From Gemmatimonadales bacterium (GTDB taxonomy: Bacteria; Gemmatimonadota; Gemmatimonadetes; Gemmatimonadales; GWC2-71-9), in NCBI GenBank assembly GCA_025929805.1, contig JAICPP010000001.1, positions 1 through 39,930 of the forward strand: DNA of 39,930 bases, in the 5' to 3' direction. This document shows, in pieces, positions 14,970-23,731 of this stretch. A program made the position numbers and the translations under genes. The notes below the pieces were generated by a model, which saw only the letters and a list, made by a program, of their open reading frames with translations, was not told the DNA's origin and did no database searches. Within the stretch, counting starts at the first letter, position 1. Each line of letters opens with the position of its first letter.

Positions 14970-17632
14970 GCGGCCCGTACACCCAGCCGCTGGTCTACTC
15001 CTTCGGTCAGGGCCGTGCCGACGGTACGGCAGCAATGAAGGATGTTCTCGGCGGGAAGGGTGCGGGTCTCGCCGAGATGACGACGATCGGCATTCCGGTT
15101 CCGCCCGGCTTTACCATCGCCAGCAACATCTGCATCCACTATCTCGAGAACGGTCAATTCCCCAAGCGTCTCCAGACGCAGGTGGAGAACGCCCTTCAGC
15201 GGCTGGAGGCCGCCACCGGCAAGCATCTGGGTGATGGTGACAACCCGTTACTGGTCTCGGTCCGCTCCGGTGCCGCTGTGTCCATGCCGGGAATGATGGA
15301 GACCATCCTCAATCTCGGGTTGAACGATGTAACGGTCGAAGGCCTGACTCGGCAGAGCGGCAATCCTCGCTTTGCCTGGGATTCCTACCGCCGGTTCGTG
15401 CAGATGTACGGCAGCGTCGTGTTCGACCTTCCCAAACAGCCGTTCGAGCAGATCCTCGAAGAGCACAAGCATCAATGCCGGATCGAGCGGGACATCGATC
15501 TTCCGGTGGAGGAGATGCAGGCCATTGTCCGCCGGTTCAAGGATCGTGTGCGGGCGGAAACGGCCCGCGAGTTCCCGGCGGAGCCGCTCGATCAGCTGTG
15601 GGGGGCCATAGCCGCGGTCTTCGAGAGCTGGAACACTCGTAGGGCCATCGATTATCGAAAGCTGCACGACATTCCGGACACCATGGGCACCGCCGTCAAC
15701 ATTGTCGCCATGGTCTTCGGCAATCTGGGCGAGGACTCCGGAACCGGCGTTGCCTTCAGCCGAGATCCGTCGACCGGCGAGCAGCGGCTGTACGGTGAGT
15801 TTCTGATAAATGCTCAGGGAGAGGACGTGGTCTCGGGGAGCCGGACACCCCTGCCGATCGACAAACTGAAGGAGCAGCTGCCGCATTCGTATCAGGAACT
15901 GGAGCGGGTAGCGCGAACGCTGGAGCGGCACTTTCGGGACGTGCAGGACATGGAGTTCACCATCGAGCGGGGCAACCTGTACATGTTACAGACCCGGCGG
16001 GGGCAACGCTCCGGTCACGCGGCCGTCCAGATCGCCTGCGACATGGTGGACGAAGAATTGATCACTGAGCAGGAAGCCGTTGCCCGTATTCCCCCGAACG
16101 ATCTGAATCAGCTGCTCCATCCCACGATCGACCCGAATAGCCGCCTGGACCTGCTCACGACCGGACTTCCGGCCTCCCCGGGCGCGGCCTGCGGCACCGT
16201 GGTGTTTGACGCGGACGAGGCCGAGCGACTGGGACGGGCCGGCCAGTCCGTCATACTGGTGCGCCGGGAGACCTCGCCGGAGGACTTCCATGGGATGGTG
16301 ACGGCCAAGGCCATCCTCACCGCTCGGGGAGGGATGACCTCGCACGCTGCAGTAGTTGCCCGGGGGATGGGAAAACCGTGCGTAGCCGGCGCTCAGGCCC
16401 TTCAGGTGGATGAGAAATCTAATCGCTTCTCCGTGAATGGCCGGAGCATCGCGGAGGGCGAGTGGATCACGGTGGACGGCAGCAGCGGAAAGGTGTTCGC
16501 CGGCCAGGCCGCGCTCATCGCGCCGGAGCTCAGCGGGAACTTCAGCCGGCTGATGAAATGGGCCGACCGCATCATGCAGCTCAGGGTGCGGGTCAATGCC
16601 GACACTCCCGCCGACGCCCATCGGGGCCGCGACTTCGGCGCCGAGGGTATCGGGCTCTGCCGGACCGAGCACATGTTCTTCGACGGCGATCGACTGGTAG
16701 TGATGCGAGAAATGATCGTGGCGCAGGATGCCGCCGGCAGGCAGCAGGCATTGGCCAAGCTACTGCCCATGCAACGGGGCGACTTCGAAGCGATCTTTCG
16801 CGCGATGGAGGGTTACCCCGTCACCATTCGACTGCTCGACCCCCCGCTCCACGAATTCCTACCGAAAGAGCAACCCGAGATCGAGGCTCTCGCACGGGAG
16901 CTCAAGATGGAGCTGCAGGCGCTCGAGCGGATCGTCGAGGGCTTGCATGAGGTGAATCCCATGCTCGGCTTGAGAGGCTGCCGGCTGGGCATCATCTATC
17001 CCGAGATTACCGCCATGCAGGTGCGCGCCATCTTCGAGGCCGCCTGCACGGTGGCGCTTCGCAAGGGCCGAGTCATGCCCGAGGTCATGATTCCACTCAC
17101 GGCTACCGTGGTGGAATTCCGCAAGCAAGCGCTGATCGTGCGGCAGGTGGCCGAAGAAGTCTTTCAGGAGCGTCAAATCACGGTCCCCTATCTACTCGGC
17201 ACCATGATCGAGCTCCCCCGCGCCGCGCTGACGGCGGACGAGCTTGCACGAGAAGCGCAGTTCTTCTCCTTCGGAACCAACGATCTTACCCAGACCACGT
17301 GGGGCCTCTCCCGGGACGATGCCGGACGGTTCTTGCCCTTCTACCTGGAGAACGGCGTCATCGAGGACGATCCCTTCCAGGTTTTGGATCTAGCCGGGGT
17401 CGGCAAGTTGATCAGCATGGCGTGTGACCTGGGCCGCAAGACCCGGCCTGATCTCAAGCTCGGCATTTGTGGGGAGCACGGCGGCGATCCATCCGCCGTA
17501 GCCTTCTGTGACCGGCTGGGAATGAACTACGTGTCCTGTTCGCCGTTCCGGGTCCCCATCGCCCGCCTCGCCGCGGCACAGGCCGCCCTTGCCGCACGGG
17601 GCACCATGGATCGAACTCGCGCGACCGTGTGA
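14966..17632 (+). CDS. ppdK: Pyruvate, phosphate dikinase
   Basis: PPDK reversibly converts pyruvate, ATP and Pi to PEP, AMP and PPi. The 888 residues show all domains: the nucleotide-binding half (GGKGAGLAEMTTIGIPVPPGF), the swivelling phosphohistidine domain (GGMTSHAAVVARGMGKPCVAG, His460) and the PEP/pyruvate barrel ending in LGICGEHGGDP with catalytic Cys835. It is the last gene of the purine run, with a 4-base ATGA overlap with purF. A PPi-consuming direction would remove the PPi released by PurF and recycle AMP; that link is inference from position only. Confidence 0.96.
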   Translation: MSGPYTQPLVYSFGQGRADGTAAMKDVLGGKGAGLAEMTTIGIPVPPGFTIASNICIHYLENGQFPKRLQTQVENALQRLEAATGKHLGDGDNPLLVSVRSGAAVSMPGMMETILNLGLNDVTVEGLTRQSGNPRFAWDSYRRFVQMYGSVVFDLPKQPFEQILEEHKHQCRIERDIDLPVEEMQAIVRRFKDRVRAETAREFPAEPLDQLWGAIAAVFESWNTRRAIDYRKLHDIPDTMGTAVNIVAMVFGNLGEDSGTGVAFSRDPSTGEQRLYGEFLINAQGEDVVSGSRTPLPIDKLKEQLPHSYQELERVARTLERHFRDVQDMEFTIERGNLYMLQTRRGQRSGHAAVQIACDMVDEELITEQEAVARIPPNDLNQLLHPTIDPNSRLDLLTTGLPASPGAACGTVVFDADEAERLGRAGQSVILVRRETSPEDFHGMVTAKAILTARGGMTSHAAVVARGMGKPCVAGAQALQVDEKSNRFSVNGRSIAEGEWITVDGSSGKVFAGQAALIAPELSGNFSRLMKWADRIMQLRVRVNADTPADAHRGRDFGAEGIGLCRTEHMFFDGDRLVVMREMIVAQDAAGRQQALAKLLPMQRGDFEAIFRAMEGYPVTIRLLDPPLHEFLPKEQPEIEALARELKMELQALERIVEGLHEVNPMLGLRGCRLGIIYPEITAMQVRAIFEAACTVALRKGRVMPEVMIPLTATVVEFRKQALIVRQVAEEVFQERQITVPYLLGTMIELPRAALTADELAREAQFFSFGTNDLTQTTWGLSRDDAGRFLPFYLENGVIEDDPFQVLDLAGVGKLISMACDLGRKTRPDLKLGICGEHGGDPSAVAFCDRLGMNYVSCSPFRVPIARLAAAQAALAARGTMDRTRATV

Positions 17633-17649
17633 GCCCTCCGCCTCGGCGG

Positions 17650-17994
17650 CTATGCTCTCGCGAAGATCTCCAGCATGGAATGTCCGTAGGGATTGAACTC
17701 GGAGCGGGGCCCGGCAAAGCTGCGGTCACTCATCTCGACTTCGCCGATGCCGGTGGTGATGAACGCGCGCCATCCCGGAACTTCGCCCCTATGGCTGCCG
17801 CCCGCGGTCTGGTAGCCAAGAAGGATCGGCTCACCTGCCTCATGAAGACCTAGCAAGTAGGGCTCCACAGTACGGCGGTAGCCCTGATAAATGAACTCCA
17901 CCACCCGATGATCCAGAATCGCCCGCACCAGTCGCTCGCCATTGGTGAGCTCCTGCAGACCGCGATCCTGCGTAGTAGTTTGTTGCTCCGGCAT
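17650..17994 (-). CDS. Small WYL-like domain protein
   Basis: This is a 114-residue protein without a recognisable DNA-binding part. Residues 20-60 (ILDHRVVEFIYQGYRRTVEP, then LLGY) follow the WYL pattern of beta strands found in ligand-sensing regulators. The tail, with GWRAFITTGIGEVEM and FAGPRSEFNPYGHSM, resembles small stand-alone WYL proteins. An upstream ATG at 18126 is in frame, but GAGG six bases before the ATG at 17994 and the lack of conservation upstream favour the short form. It converges on ppdK (17-base gap) and is divergent from purE. Function is unknown. Confidence 0.75.
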   Translation of the reverse strand: MPEQQTTTQDRGLQELTNGERLVRAILDHRVVEFIYQGYRRTVEPYLLGLHEAGEPILLGYQTAGGSHRGEVPGWRAFITTGIGEVEMSDRSFAGPRSEFNPYGHSMLEIFARA

Positions 17995-18045
17995 CGTGCA
18001 CCTCGCGGTTCTAAGTCCCTCAAGGTAGTCGGCCTGCCACACGAC

Positions 18046-18075
18046 TTGCCACGGCCGGTCGTCCGACTCTTTATT
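18046..18075 (+). promoter_or_regulatory. Possible purE promoter
   Basis: TTGCCA (18046-18051), an 18-base spacer and TTTATT (18070-18075) lie about 50 bases before the purE ATG, in the 130-base gap between divergent genes. The match is moderate (5 of 6 and 4 of 6), so this is tentative. Confidence 0.3.
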
Positions 18076-18124
18076 CCTGCCTCGTGACTTTGAGAAACTC
18101 TCCATCAGCGTGCAGGAAGACGTC

Positions 18125-18619
18125 ATGACTCAAGCCGCGGTGGGCATCGTCATGGGCAGCGACTCCGATTGGGAGGTGATGCAGCACGCGGCCCGGCGGC
18201 TGCTCGAGCTCGGGATACAGCACGAAGCTCGAGTCGTATCGGCTCACCGCACGCCGGACCTGCTGTACCGATATGCCGAGGACGCGGCCGGCCGCGGACT
18301 TCGTTGCATCATCGCCGGGGCGGGCGGTGCGGCTCATCTCCCCGGTATGCTGGCTGCCAAGACAACTCTCCCCGTGCTCGGCGTACCCATTCCCACCAAA
18401 CATCTCCAGGGTCTCGACTCGCTTCTTTCGATCGTTCAAATGCCGGCGGGCATTCCGGTCGCGACATTCGCCATTGGTAGTGCTGGTGCCGGCAACGCTG
18501 GCCTCTATGCCGCCGCTATTCTGGCGCTTCAAGATGCCGATCTGGCCGAACGACTCGAGGACTTCCGCCGGGCTCAGGAGCGCCGGGTACTCGATCTGAG
18601 ACTACCGGAGCTCTCGTGA
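18125..18619 (+). CDS. purE: N5-carboxyaminoimidazole ribonucleotide mutase
   Basis: PurE (class I) moves the carboxyl group of N5-CAIR, the product of PurK, to give CAIR, the substrate of PurC. The 164 residues carry GSDSDW (11-16), the catalytic His41 in SAHRTP, and the C-terminal glycine-rich MPAGIPVATFAIG region. The ATG at 18125 has AGGAAG six bases upstream; an in-frame GTG at 18110 is less likely. The stop overlaps the GTG of purK, giving a purE-purK pair separate from the main purine cluster. Confidence 0.96.
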   Translation: MTQAAVGIVMGSDSDWEVMQHAARRLLELGIQHEARVVSAHRTPDLLYRYAEDAAGRGLRCIIAGAGGAAHLPGMLAAKTTLPVLGVPIPTKHLQGLDSLLSIVQMPAGIPVATFAIGSAGAGNAGLYAAAILALQDADLAERLEDFRRAQERRVLDLRLPELS

Positions 18620-19758
18620 TCCTTCCGGGCGCCGCGGTGGGCGTCCTGGGAGGTGGGCAGCTGGGTCGAATGTTTGCCTTGCAGGCCCACACCATGGGCT
18701 ACCGGGTCGTGGTGCTCGATCCTGATCCGCATAGCCCCGCCGGTGCCGTGGCGGACCGCCATCTCCAGGCCCCCTACGATGACGAATCCGCTCTGGCCGA
18801 GCTCTCGCGCAGCTGCGCGGCGATCACGACCGAATTCGAGAACGTGCCCGCGGTGGCCCTCCAGCGACTCTCGCGCGCCTCCATCGTTCGTCCTCCCATC
18901 CACGCAGTAGCTACGACGCAGGATCGGATTGCCGAAAAGACGTACCTGCAAAGTGAGGGCTTTGCCACCACGGCGTTCCGGTCGATTCAGAGCAGGAGGG
19001 ATTTGGCAACCGCCGTCTCCGAGATTCCCTTCCCAGCCATCCTCAAGACCAGCCGCCTGGGATACGACGGCAAGGGTCAGGCGGTGGTCACAAACGAGTC
19101 GGATGCGGTTGTCGCGTTCGAGCGTTTCGGCCAGGTTCCTTGTGTACTGGAAGAGCGGGTGCTGCTGGACCGCGAGCTGTCGGTCATCGTGGCGCGAGGA
19201 GCCGATGGTGAGATCGCCACCTTCCCGGTGTCGGAGAATCGACACCGGGACGGGATTCTGGAAACTTCGCTCGTGCCCGCGCGTATTTCCGCGCAGCTAG
19301 CCCAGCAGGCGCGAGAGCTGGCGGTGGCGCTGGCCGGCGCCATGAGGTATGTCGGGGTGCTCGGAATCGAGCTGTTCGTGACCCGAGGTGAGCAGCTGCT
19401 GGTGAACGAAATGGCGCCGCGCCCCCACAACAGTGGACACTACACCATGGATGCGTGCTCTGCCGACCAGTTTGAACAACAGCTCCGAGCGCTCTGCGGG
19501 CTGCCACTCGCCCGGCCCTGGCTGCTCTCCCCCGTGGCAATGATCAACCTGCTCGGTGATCTGTGGAGCGGTGGCGAGCCACGCTGGGAGGAGGCGCTAC
19601 GGCGGCCCGGGGTTCGGCTGCATCTGTATGGCAAGACCGAAGCCCGCCCGGGCCGGAAGATGGGTCATTTGAACTGCCTGGCTCCCGATGCCGAGCAGGC
19701 ACTGGCCCTGGCAGTAGAGACGAGAGACGCACTTGTGCGGCGCGAAACCACGCCCTGA
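18616..19758 (+). CDS. purK: N5-carboxyaminoimidazole ribonucleotide synthase
   Basis: PurK carboxylates AIR with bicarbonate and ATP. The 380 residues are an ATP-grasp enzyme: GVLGGGQLGRMF at the N-terminus, TTEFENVP, the ILKTSRLGYDGKGQ nucleotide loop, and LFVTRGEQLLVNEMAPRPHNSGHYT near the active site. The start is GTG, overlapping the purE stop by 4 bases. The DUF2911 gene follows after 9 bases, so it may be on the same transcript. Confidence 0.96.
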   Translation: MILPGAAVGVLGGGQLGRMFALQAHTMGYRVVVLDPDPHSPAGAVADRHLQAPYDDESALAELSRSCAAITTEFENVPAVALQRLSRASIVRPPIHAVATTQDRIAEKTYLQSEGFATTAFRSIQSRRDLATAVSEIPFPAILKTSRLGYDGKGQAVVTNESDAVVAFERFGQVPCVLEERVLLDRELSVIVARGADGEIATFPVSENRHRDGILETSLVPARISAQLAQQARELAVALAGAMRYVGVLGIELFVTRGEQLLVNEMAPRPHNSGHYTMDACSADQFEQQLRALCGLPLARPWLLSPVAMINLLGDLWSGGEPRWEEALRRPGVRLHLYGKTEARPGRKMGHLNCLAPDAEQALALAVETRDALVRRETTP

Positions 19759-19767
19759 GGAGGAGTC

Positions 19768-20355
19768 ATGTTCACGATAGCAGGCCTTGCGCTAGTAACT
19801 ACCCTCGCCACGGGGGATCTCGTGGCCGGAATGCCGGCTGTCTCCGCCGACACCGCATGTCCGCACCGGAATGTCCCCCTCGAGGGGCGGAAAAGCCCGT
19901 TGGACTCTCTGACCTTCTCAGTGGCCGGCAAGCAGGTCAAAGTCTGCTACGGCAGGCCCTCGTCACGGGGGCGGGTAATGCTGGGCGGCGAGAATGTTCC
20001 CTACGGAAAGGTGTGGCGAACCGGAGCAAACGAGCCAACCATCATCTTCACGTCAACTCCCCTGAAGGTTGCGGGACTCTCGGTAGCACCTGGCGCTTAT
20101 TCGCTCTATACCGTACCAGGCGCACGGGAGTGGGAGATCATCGTGAACCGCTCGACCTCCCAGTGGGGGGAGGAGAGCAACTACACGGACAAGGTCAAAG
20201 CCCAGGAGGTCGGGCGGGCCAAGGTAAAAACCGAAACGGTGAGCAAGCCGGTAGAAACGTTCACGATCTCGGCAGAGCCGTCACCAGGCAAGGCTACAGC
20301 CTTGGTATTGGAGTGGGAAAAGACCCGGGTCAAGATTCCAGTGGCGGGTGCATAG
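19768..20355 (+). CDS. DUF2911 family protein, probably exported
   Basis: This is a 195-residue protein of a family without known function. The first 27 residues form a hydrophobic, signal-like segment ending near VSA. The DUF2911 core is clear: CYGRPSSRGRVMLGG, VPYGKVWRTGANEPT, the GAYSLYTVPG strand, EWEIIVNRSTSQWG. AGGAGG before the ATG fixes the start. It trails purK by 9 bases and its last 26 bases overlap the convergent aminotransferase gene. The purK link is likely positional only. Confidence 0.88.
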   Translation: MFTIAGLALVTTLATGDLVAGMPAVSADTACPHRNVPLEGRKSPLDSLTFSVAGKQVKVCYGRPSSRGRVMLGGENVPYGKVWRTGANEPTIIFTSTPLKVAGLSVAPGAYSLYTVPGAREWEIIVNRSTSQWGEESNYTDKVKAQEVGRAKVKTETVSKPVETFTISAEPSPGKATALVLEWEKTRVKIPVAGA

Positions 20356-21601
20356 ATCGGGTTGAGAATAATGCGCCGACGCCCTCGAGCAGTCGGTCGA
20401 CTTCCTCTTCCGTGGTGTAACAGGCACAGCCGGCCCGCACCAGCCCGTCACTCAGCCCTAAGCGCCTGACCACGGTGGCCGCGTAGAAGTCCCCGCTGGA
20501 GACGAATACACCTCGTTCTCCAAGGAAGCGCGCCACCGTGTCGGCCGGCTGGTTCCTCAGCGTAAAGGCTACAGTGGGTGTGCGTGGAAGGTCGGGCCCA
20601 GGTCCATACATCCTGACGCCCTCGATCCCCGCAAGGCCGCTCCACAATCTTCGTAGCAGCATCCGCCCCCGGGCGCCCAACTCGGTAAAGGTGCGAGCCA
20701 ACCGCGAGCGCCTGCTGTCTCCCTCGCTCAGTGAGGCCAGGAAGTCGACCGCTGCCGCCGCTCCCACGATTCCTTCGTGGTTCAGCGTCCCCGTCTCCAG
20801 TCGCTCGGGGACGGTGTCGGGTGCAGGTGCAAGCTTGGGGACATCGAGGCGTTGCATGACCTCGTGCTTCCCGTAGAGGACGCCGACATGTGGTCCATAG
20901 AATTTGTACGCGGAACAGGCAAGGAAATCGCAACCAATCTGATGAACATCGAGCAGCTCATGAGGAGCAAGATGCACGGCGTCCACGAACGTGAGGGTCC
21001 CTGCCGATCGAGCCAGCGCCGCAGCCCGGTTCACGTCATTGATGGTGCCGAGTGCATTGGACGCGCCGCCTACCGCCAGGAGGCGCGGGGCAGTGGAGAG
21101 AAGCTCCTGTAGCTGATCCCAATCCAACTGCCCGGTCTCGGGCACCATCCGCACGGTAGCGACGGAGACGCCACGCTCCCGTTCGAGGGCGCGCCAGGGT
21201 GCCACGTTCGCGTGGTGGTCCAACTCGGTGATCACCACCGTGTCGCCGGGTCCCCAGTCTCTGCCCAACGCTCGGGCCAGGTGGAAGGTCAGCGTGGTCA
21301 TGTTGGCGCCGAACACGATCTCCGCTGCCGAGCAGCCGAGCAGATCAGCCAACGCCTGCCGTGCCGCCGCGATGAGCGCATCGGTCTCCGCGCTGGTGGG
21401 ATAAGGCCAATGGGTGTTGGAGTTGTGATGGTAGAGGTAATCTTCTATGGCGGAGACAACTGAACGCGGGACTTGCGTTCCTCCGGGACCATCGAAATAG
21501 GCAACCGATTCCCCGCCCTGCCGACGTCCCAGCGCAGGGAACGCGGAGCGGATCGTGCCGACCGGCTGGGTAGTTGCCTGCTGGTGGGTTGCAACGCTCA
21601 T
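20330..21601 (-). CDS. Class V aminotransferase, cysteine-desulfurase-like
   Basis: This is a PLP enzyme of 423 residues that resembles SufS/NifS-type desulfurases of the TIGR01976-like subgroup. Visible are the PLP-stacking segment ELDHHANVAPW, the cofactor-binding DAVHLAPH (Asp207, His210) and the Schiff-base Lys233 in ACSAYKFYGPHVG. Near the C-terminus RAGCACYTTEEEVDRLL follows the subgroup pattern; whether either cysteine there is catalytic is not known. No suf/isc genes are nearby, so the substrate is open. It is divergent from the M8 lipoprotein gene, and its 3' end overlaps the DUF2911 gene. Confidence 0.85.
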   Translation of the reverse strand: MSVATHQQATTQPVGTIRSAFPALGRRQGGESVAYFDGPGGTQVPRSVVSAIEDYLYHHNSNTHWPYPTSAETDALIAAARQALADLLGCSAAEIVFGANMTTLTFHLARALGRDWGPGDTVVITELDHHANVAPWRALERERGVSVATVRMVPETGQLDWDQLQELLSTAPRLLAVGGASNALGTINDVNRAAALARSAGTLTFVDAVHLAPHELLDVHQIGCDFLACSAYKFYGPHVGVLYGKHEVMQRLDVPKLAPAPDTVPERLETGTLNHEGIVGAAAAVDFLASLSEGDSRRSRLARTFTELGARGRMLLRRLWSGLAGIEGVRMYGPGPDLPRTPTVAFTLRNQPADTVARFLGERGVFVSSGDFYAATVVRRLGLSDGLVRAGCACYTTEEEVDRLLEGVGALFSTRSMHPPLES

Positions 21602-21814
21602 GACGCGGGCCCTTGGAGGTTTAGGAAGCAGCTTAAGTACTTATGCTAACATCTTAGTTGACAAGGTATTACAGCAGATCGCTCAACCTCTATCTCTAAC
21701 GCTAGGTCATCGGGGTTCGCTGCTGGCGGTTCGGCTCGGTTGGCCATACTTTCTGCTGTCGGCCACTTCGACGTTGACCTCACTGGATTTCCCATTCCTA
21801 ACCCGGAGCTCTCG

Positions 21815-23299
21815 ATGCTGTCATGTCTCAGGCAAAGCCTTGCCTGGAAACTTGGCAGATTATGCGCGCTGCTCATCACGCTGAGCGCGTGTGGCGGTGG
21901 CGGCAGCGAACCCAGTGTTCCCGCCAACATCGCTCTAAATTCCACCTCGTTATCGTTCACGGCCGTCGGAGAGACGCAACAGCTCTTTGCTACAGTAACT
22001 GATCGGAACGGTAATCGGGTAGACGCTACGGTGACCTGGTCGAGCAGCAACCCCGAAATAGCGAGCGTCACATCCGCAGGCCTGGTCACGTCTCAAGCCA
22101 GTGGCTCAACGGAGGTGACGGCGACCGCGGGCTCGGCTTCCTCCACCGCCCAGGTTGCCGTCACGCAGACGCCAGCGCAACTCCAGAGACTTTCGGGTGA
22201 AGGCGGAACCGCAGTTGCAGGACAGTCGGTGACTCCTCCCCCCGCCGTGCTGGTCCAAGACGCCAATAACCACCCCGTCGCCGGGGTGCCAGTGACATTC
22301 GCAGTGCTCTCCGGGAATGGAAGGGTTACCGGGGAGATTGCGGTGACGGATAACAGTGGGATCGCGCAAGTCGGTAGCTGGCAGCTGGGCAGCAAGGGGT
22401 CGAATACCCTCAGTGCGACAGCTGCGGGCTCGGGCATCACGGGCAACCCGGCAACCTTTACTGCAACCGGCACGAGCTCCTTCAATATCGTGGTGCAATT
22501 CGTCGGCACTGCCACCCAGAGTCAGCGCGCAGCTTTTGCTGAGGCGCAGAATCGTTGGGAAAGTCTCATTGTGGGAGACCTGACCGATGTAGCACTGAAT
22601 GTGGCTGCGGATGAATGTGCCCCGGGCTTGCCTGCGGTGAATCAGATGATCGACGACCTCCTGATCCTGGTCAGCGTGGAGCCGATCGACGGCCCCGGCG
22701 AGGTGCTGGGGTCAGCCGGGCCCTGCTTCGTTCGAACATCCAACGATCTGACGGTGCTCGGCGGCATGACCCTCGATACTGACGACCTGGAGGCTATCGA
22801 GGCCGAAGGCCTGCTCACGCCTGTGATCATCCACGAGATGGGCCACGTCATTGGATTCGGCAGCTTGTGGGGATTCCAGGGCCTCCTGGCAGATGCATCC
22901 CTCCCTCCCAATAATGGCACGGACCCGCATTTTACCGGAGCTGAGGCTATTGCGGCGTTTAACGAAATCGGGGGCGCGAGCTACGGCGGCAATAAAGTTC
23001 CGGTCGAAAATAGCGGAGGCGAAGGTCTTGCCGACGGGCACTGGCGAGAGTCCGTCTTCACCAGCGAGCTCATGACGGGTCTCATAGGTGCGGCGCAGAA
23101 CCCCTTGAGTGTGGTGTCGGTGGCATCATTTGCCGACCAAGGGTACACCGTCAATCGAATTGGCGCCGACCCATTCAGTCTGTCGCTGGCGCTTCGTGCC
23201 ACGATCGGCCGGCCCCAGCGCGAGCTGAGGAACGACCTTCTGCGGGTGCCGATTCGACGGGTGGACGGCGCTGGACGAGTGGTTCGGCAGAGCAAGTGA
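21815..23299 (+). CDS. Lipoprotein with Ig-like domains and an M8-type metalloprotease domain
   Basis: This is a 494-residue surface lipoprotein: hydrophobic signal (14-25), lipobox LSAC with Cys26, then a Gly/Ser linker. Residues about 36-115 are a Big_2-type Ig-like domain and about 120-220 a second, invasin-type Ig-like domain (VLVQDANNHPVAGVPVTF). The C-terminal half resembles bacterial leishmanolysin (M8) relatives: zinc motif HEMGHVIGFGS (His340, Glu341, His344), a likely third ligand His409 in ADGHWRES and a Met-turn ELMTG (Met420). It is probably a secreted protease tethered to the cell surface. The ATG at 21815 has GGAGC six bases before it. Confidence 0.82.
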   Translation: MLSCLRQSLAWKLGRLCALLITLSACGGGGSEPSVPANIALNSTSLSFTAVGETQQLFATVTDRNGNRVDATVTWSSSNPEIASVTSAGLVTSQASGSTEVTATAGSASSTAQVAVTQTPAQLQRLSGEGGTAVAGQSVTPPPAVLVQDANNHPVAGVPVTFAVLSGNGRVTGEIAVTDNSGIAQVGSWQLGSKGSNTLSATAAGSGITGNPATFTATGTSSFNIVVQFVGTATQSQRAAFAEAQNRWESLIVGDLTDVALNVAADECAPGLPAVNQMIDDLLILVSVEPIDGPGEVLGSAGPCFVRTSNDLTVLGGMTLDTDDLEAIEAEGLLTPVIIHEMGHVIGFGSLWGFQGLLADASLPPNNGTDPHFTGAEAIAAFNEIGGASYGGNKVPVENSGGEGLADGHWRESVFTSELMTGLIGAAQNPLSVVSVASFADQGYTVNRIGADPFSLSLALRATIGRPQRELRNDLLRVPIRRVDGAGRVVRQSK

Positions 23300-23313
23300 C
23301 GTCTCGTCCTCAC

Positions 23314-23348
23314 AAAAAAACTGAGGGACACTCTGTAGTGTCCCTCAG
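23314..23348 (-). terminator. Rho-independent terminator of ssrA
   Basis: On the minus strand a perfect 12-base stem CTGAGGGACACT (arms 23321-23332 and 23337-23348) with a 4-base loop is followed by seven T. It lies 7 bases beyond the tmRNA 3' end and also faces the end of the convergent lipoprotein gene. Confidence 0.92.
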
Positions 23349-23354
23349 CGGCAA

Positions 23355-23715
23355 TGGAGGCGCAGGGAATCGAACCCTGGTCCGAGTAAGCTTCCAGAAC
23401 CACGTCTACGTGCATAGGCTCGACTTCTTGCCGTCACTTCGAAGCGGTGTCGAACCGACCTCCCCGAAGCCTACCTCCTGAAATCTCGCCGGACGCGCCG
23501 GAGTGACCCGCTCGGCCAGCCTGGATTTTCGATTCGACGCGCGGCGCCCCAGGCGGGCTCCAGCGGCCGAAGGAGCATAAGCGAGCTTAGCTCAGCTTAC
23601 GCAGCCAGTGCCATTTCAGTGTTGGCAGTTGAATCATTCCAGACAGTTTAACCAGGAACCTGGACCTGGGCACGCTGCGATTCCTTCATCAAACCCGTCG
23701 AAGCCAGTCGCCCCC
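23355..23715 (-). ncRNA. ssrA: Transfer-messenger RNA
   Basis: tmRNA rescues stalled ribosomes and adds a degradation tag. The 5' end GGGGGCGACTGGCTTCGACG (from 23715) and the 3' end with the T-arm GGTTCGATTCC and CGCCTCCA pair as a 7-base acceptor stem with one G-U pair. CCA is not encoded. The tag frame (23626-23597) reads ANTEMALAA then TAA, assuming resumption at GCC. At 9 codons this is slightly shorter than the Escherichia coli tag, but it keeps the ALAA protease signal. The RNA is about 361 bases, one-piece. An octad repeat begins 17 bases upstream, where a promoter is expected. Confidence 0.95.
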
Positions 23716-23731
23716 GGGTGGTAGAAAGATA

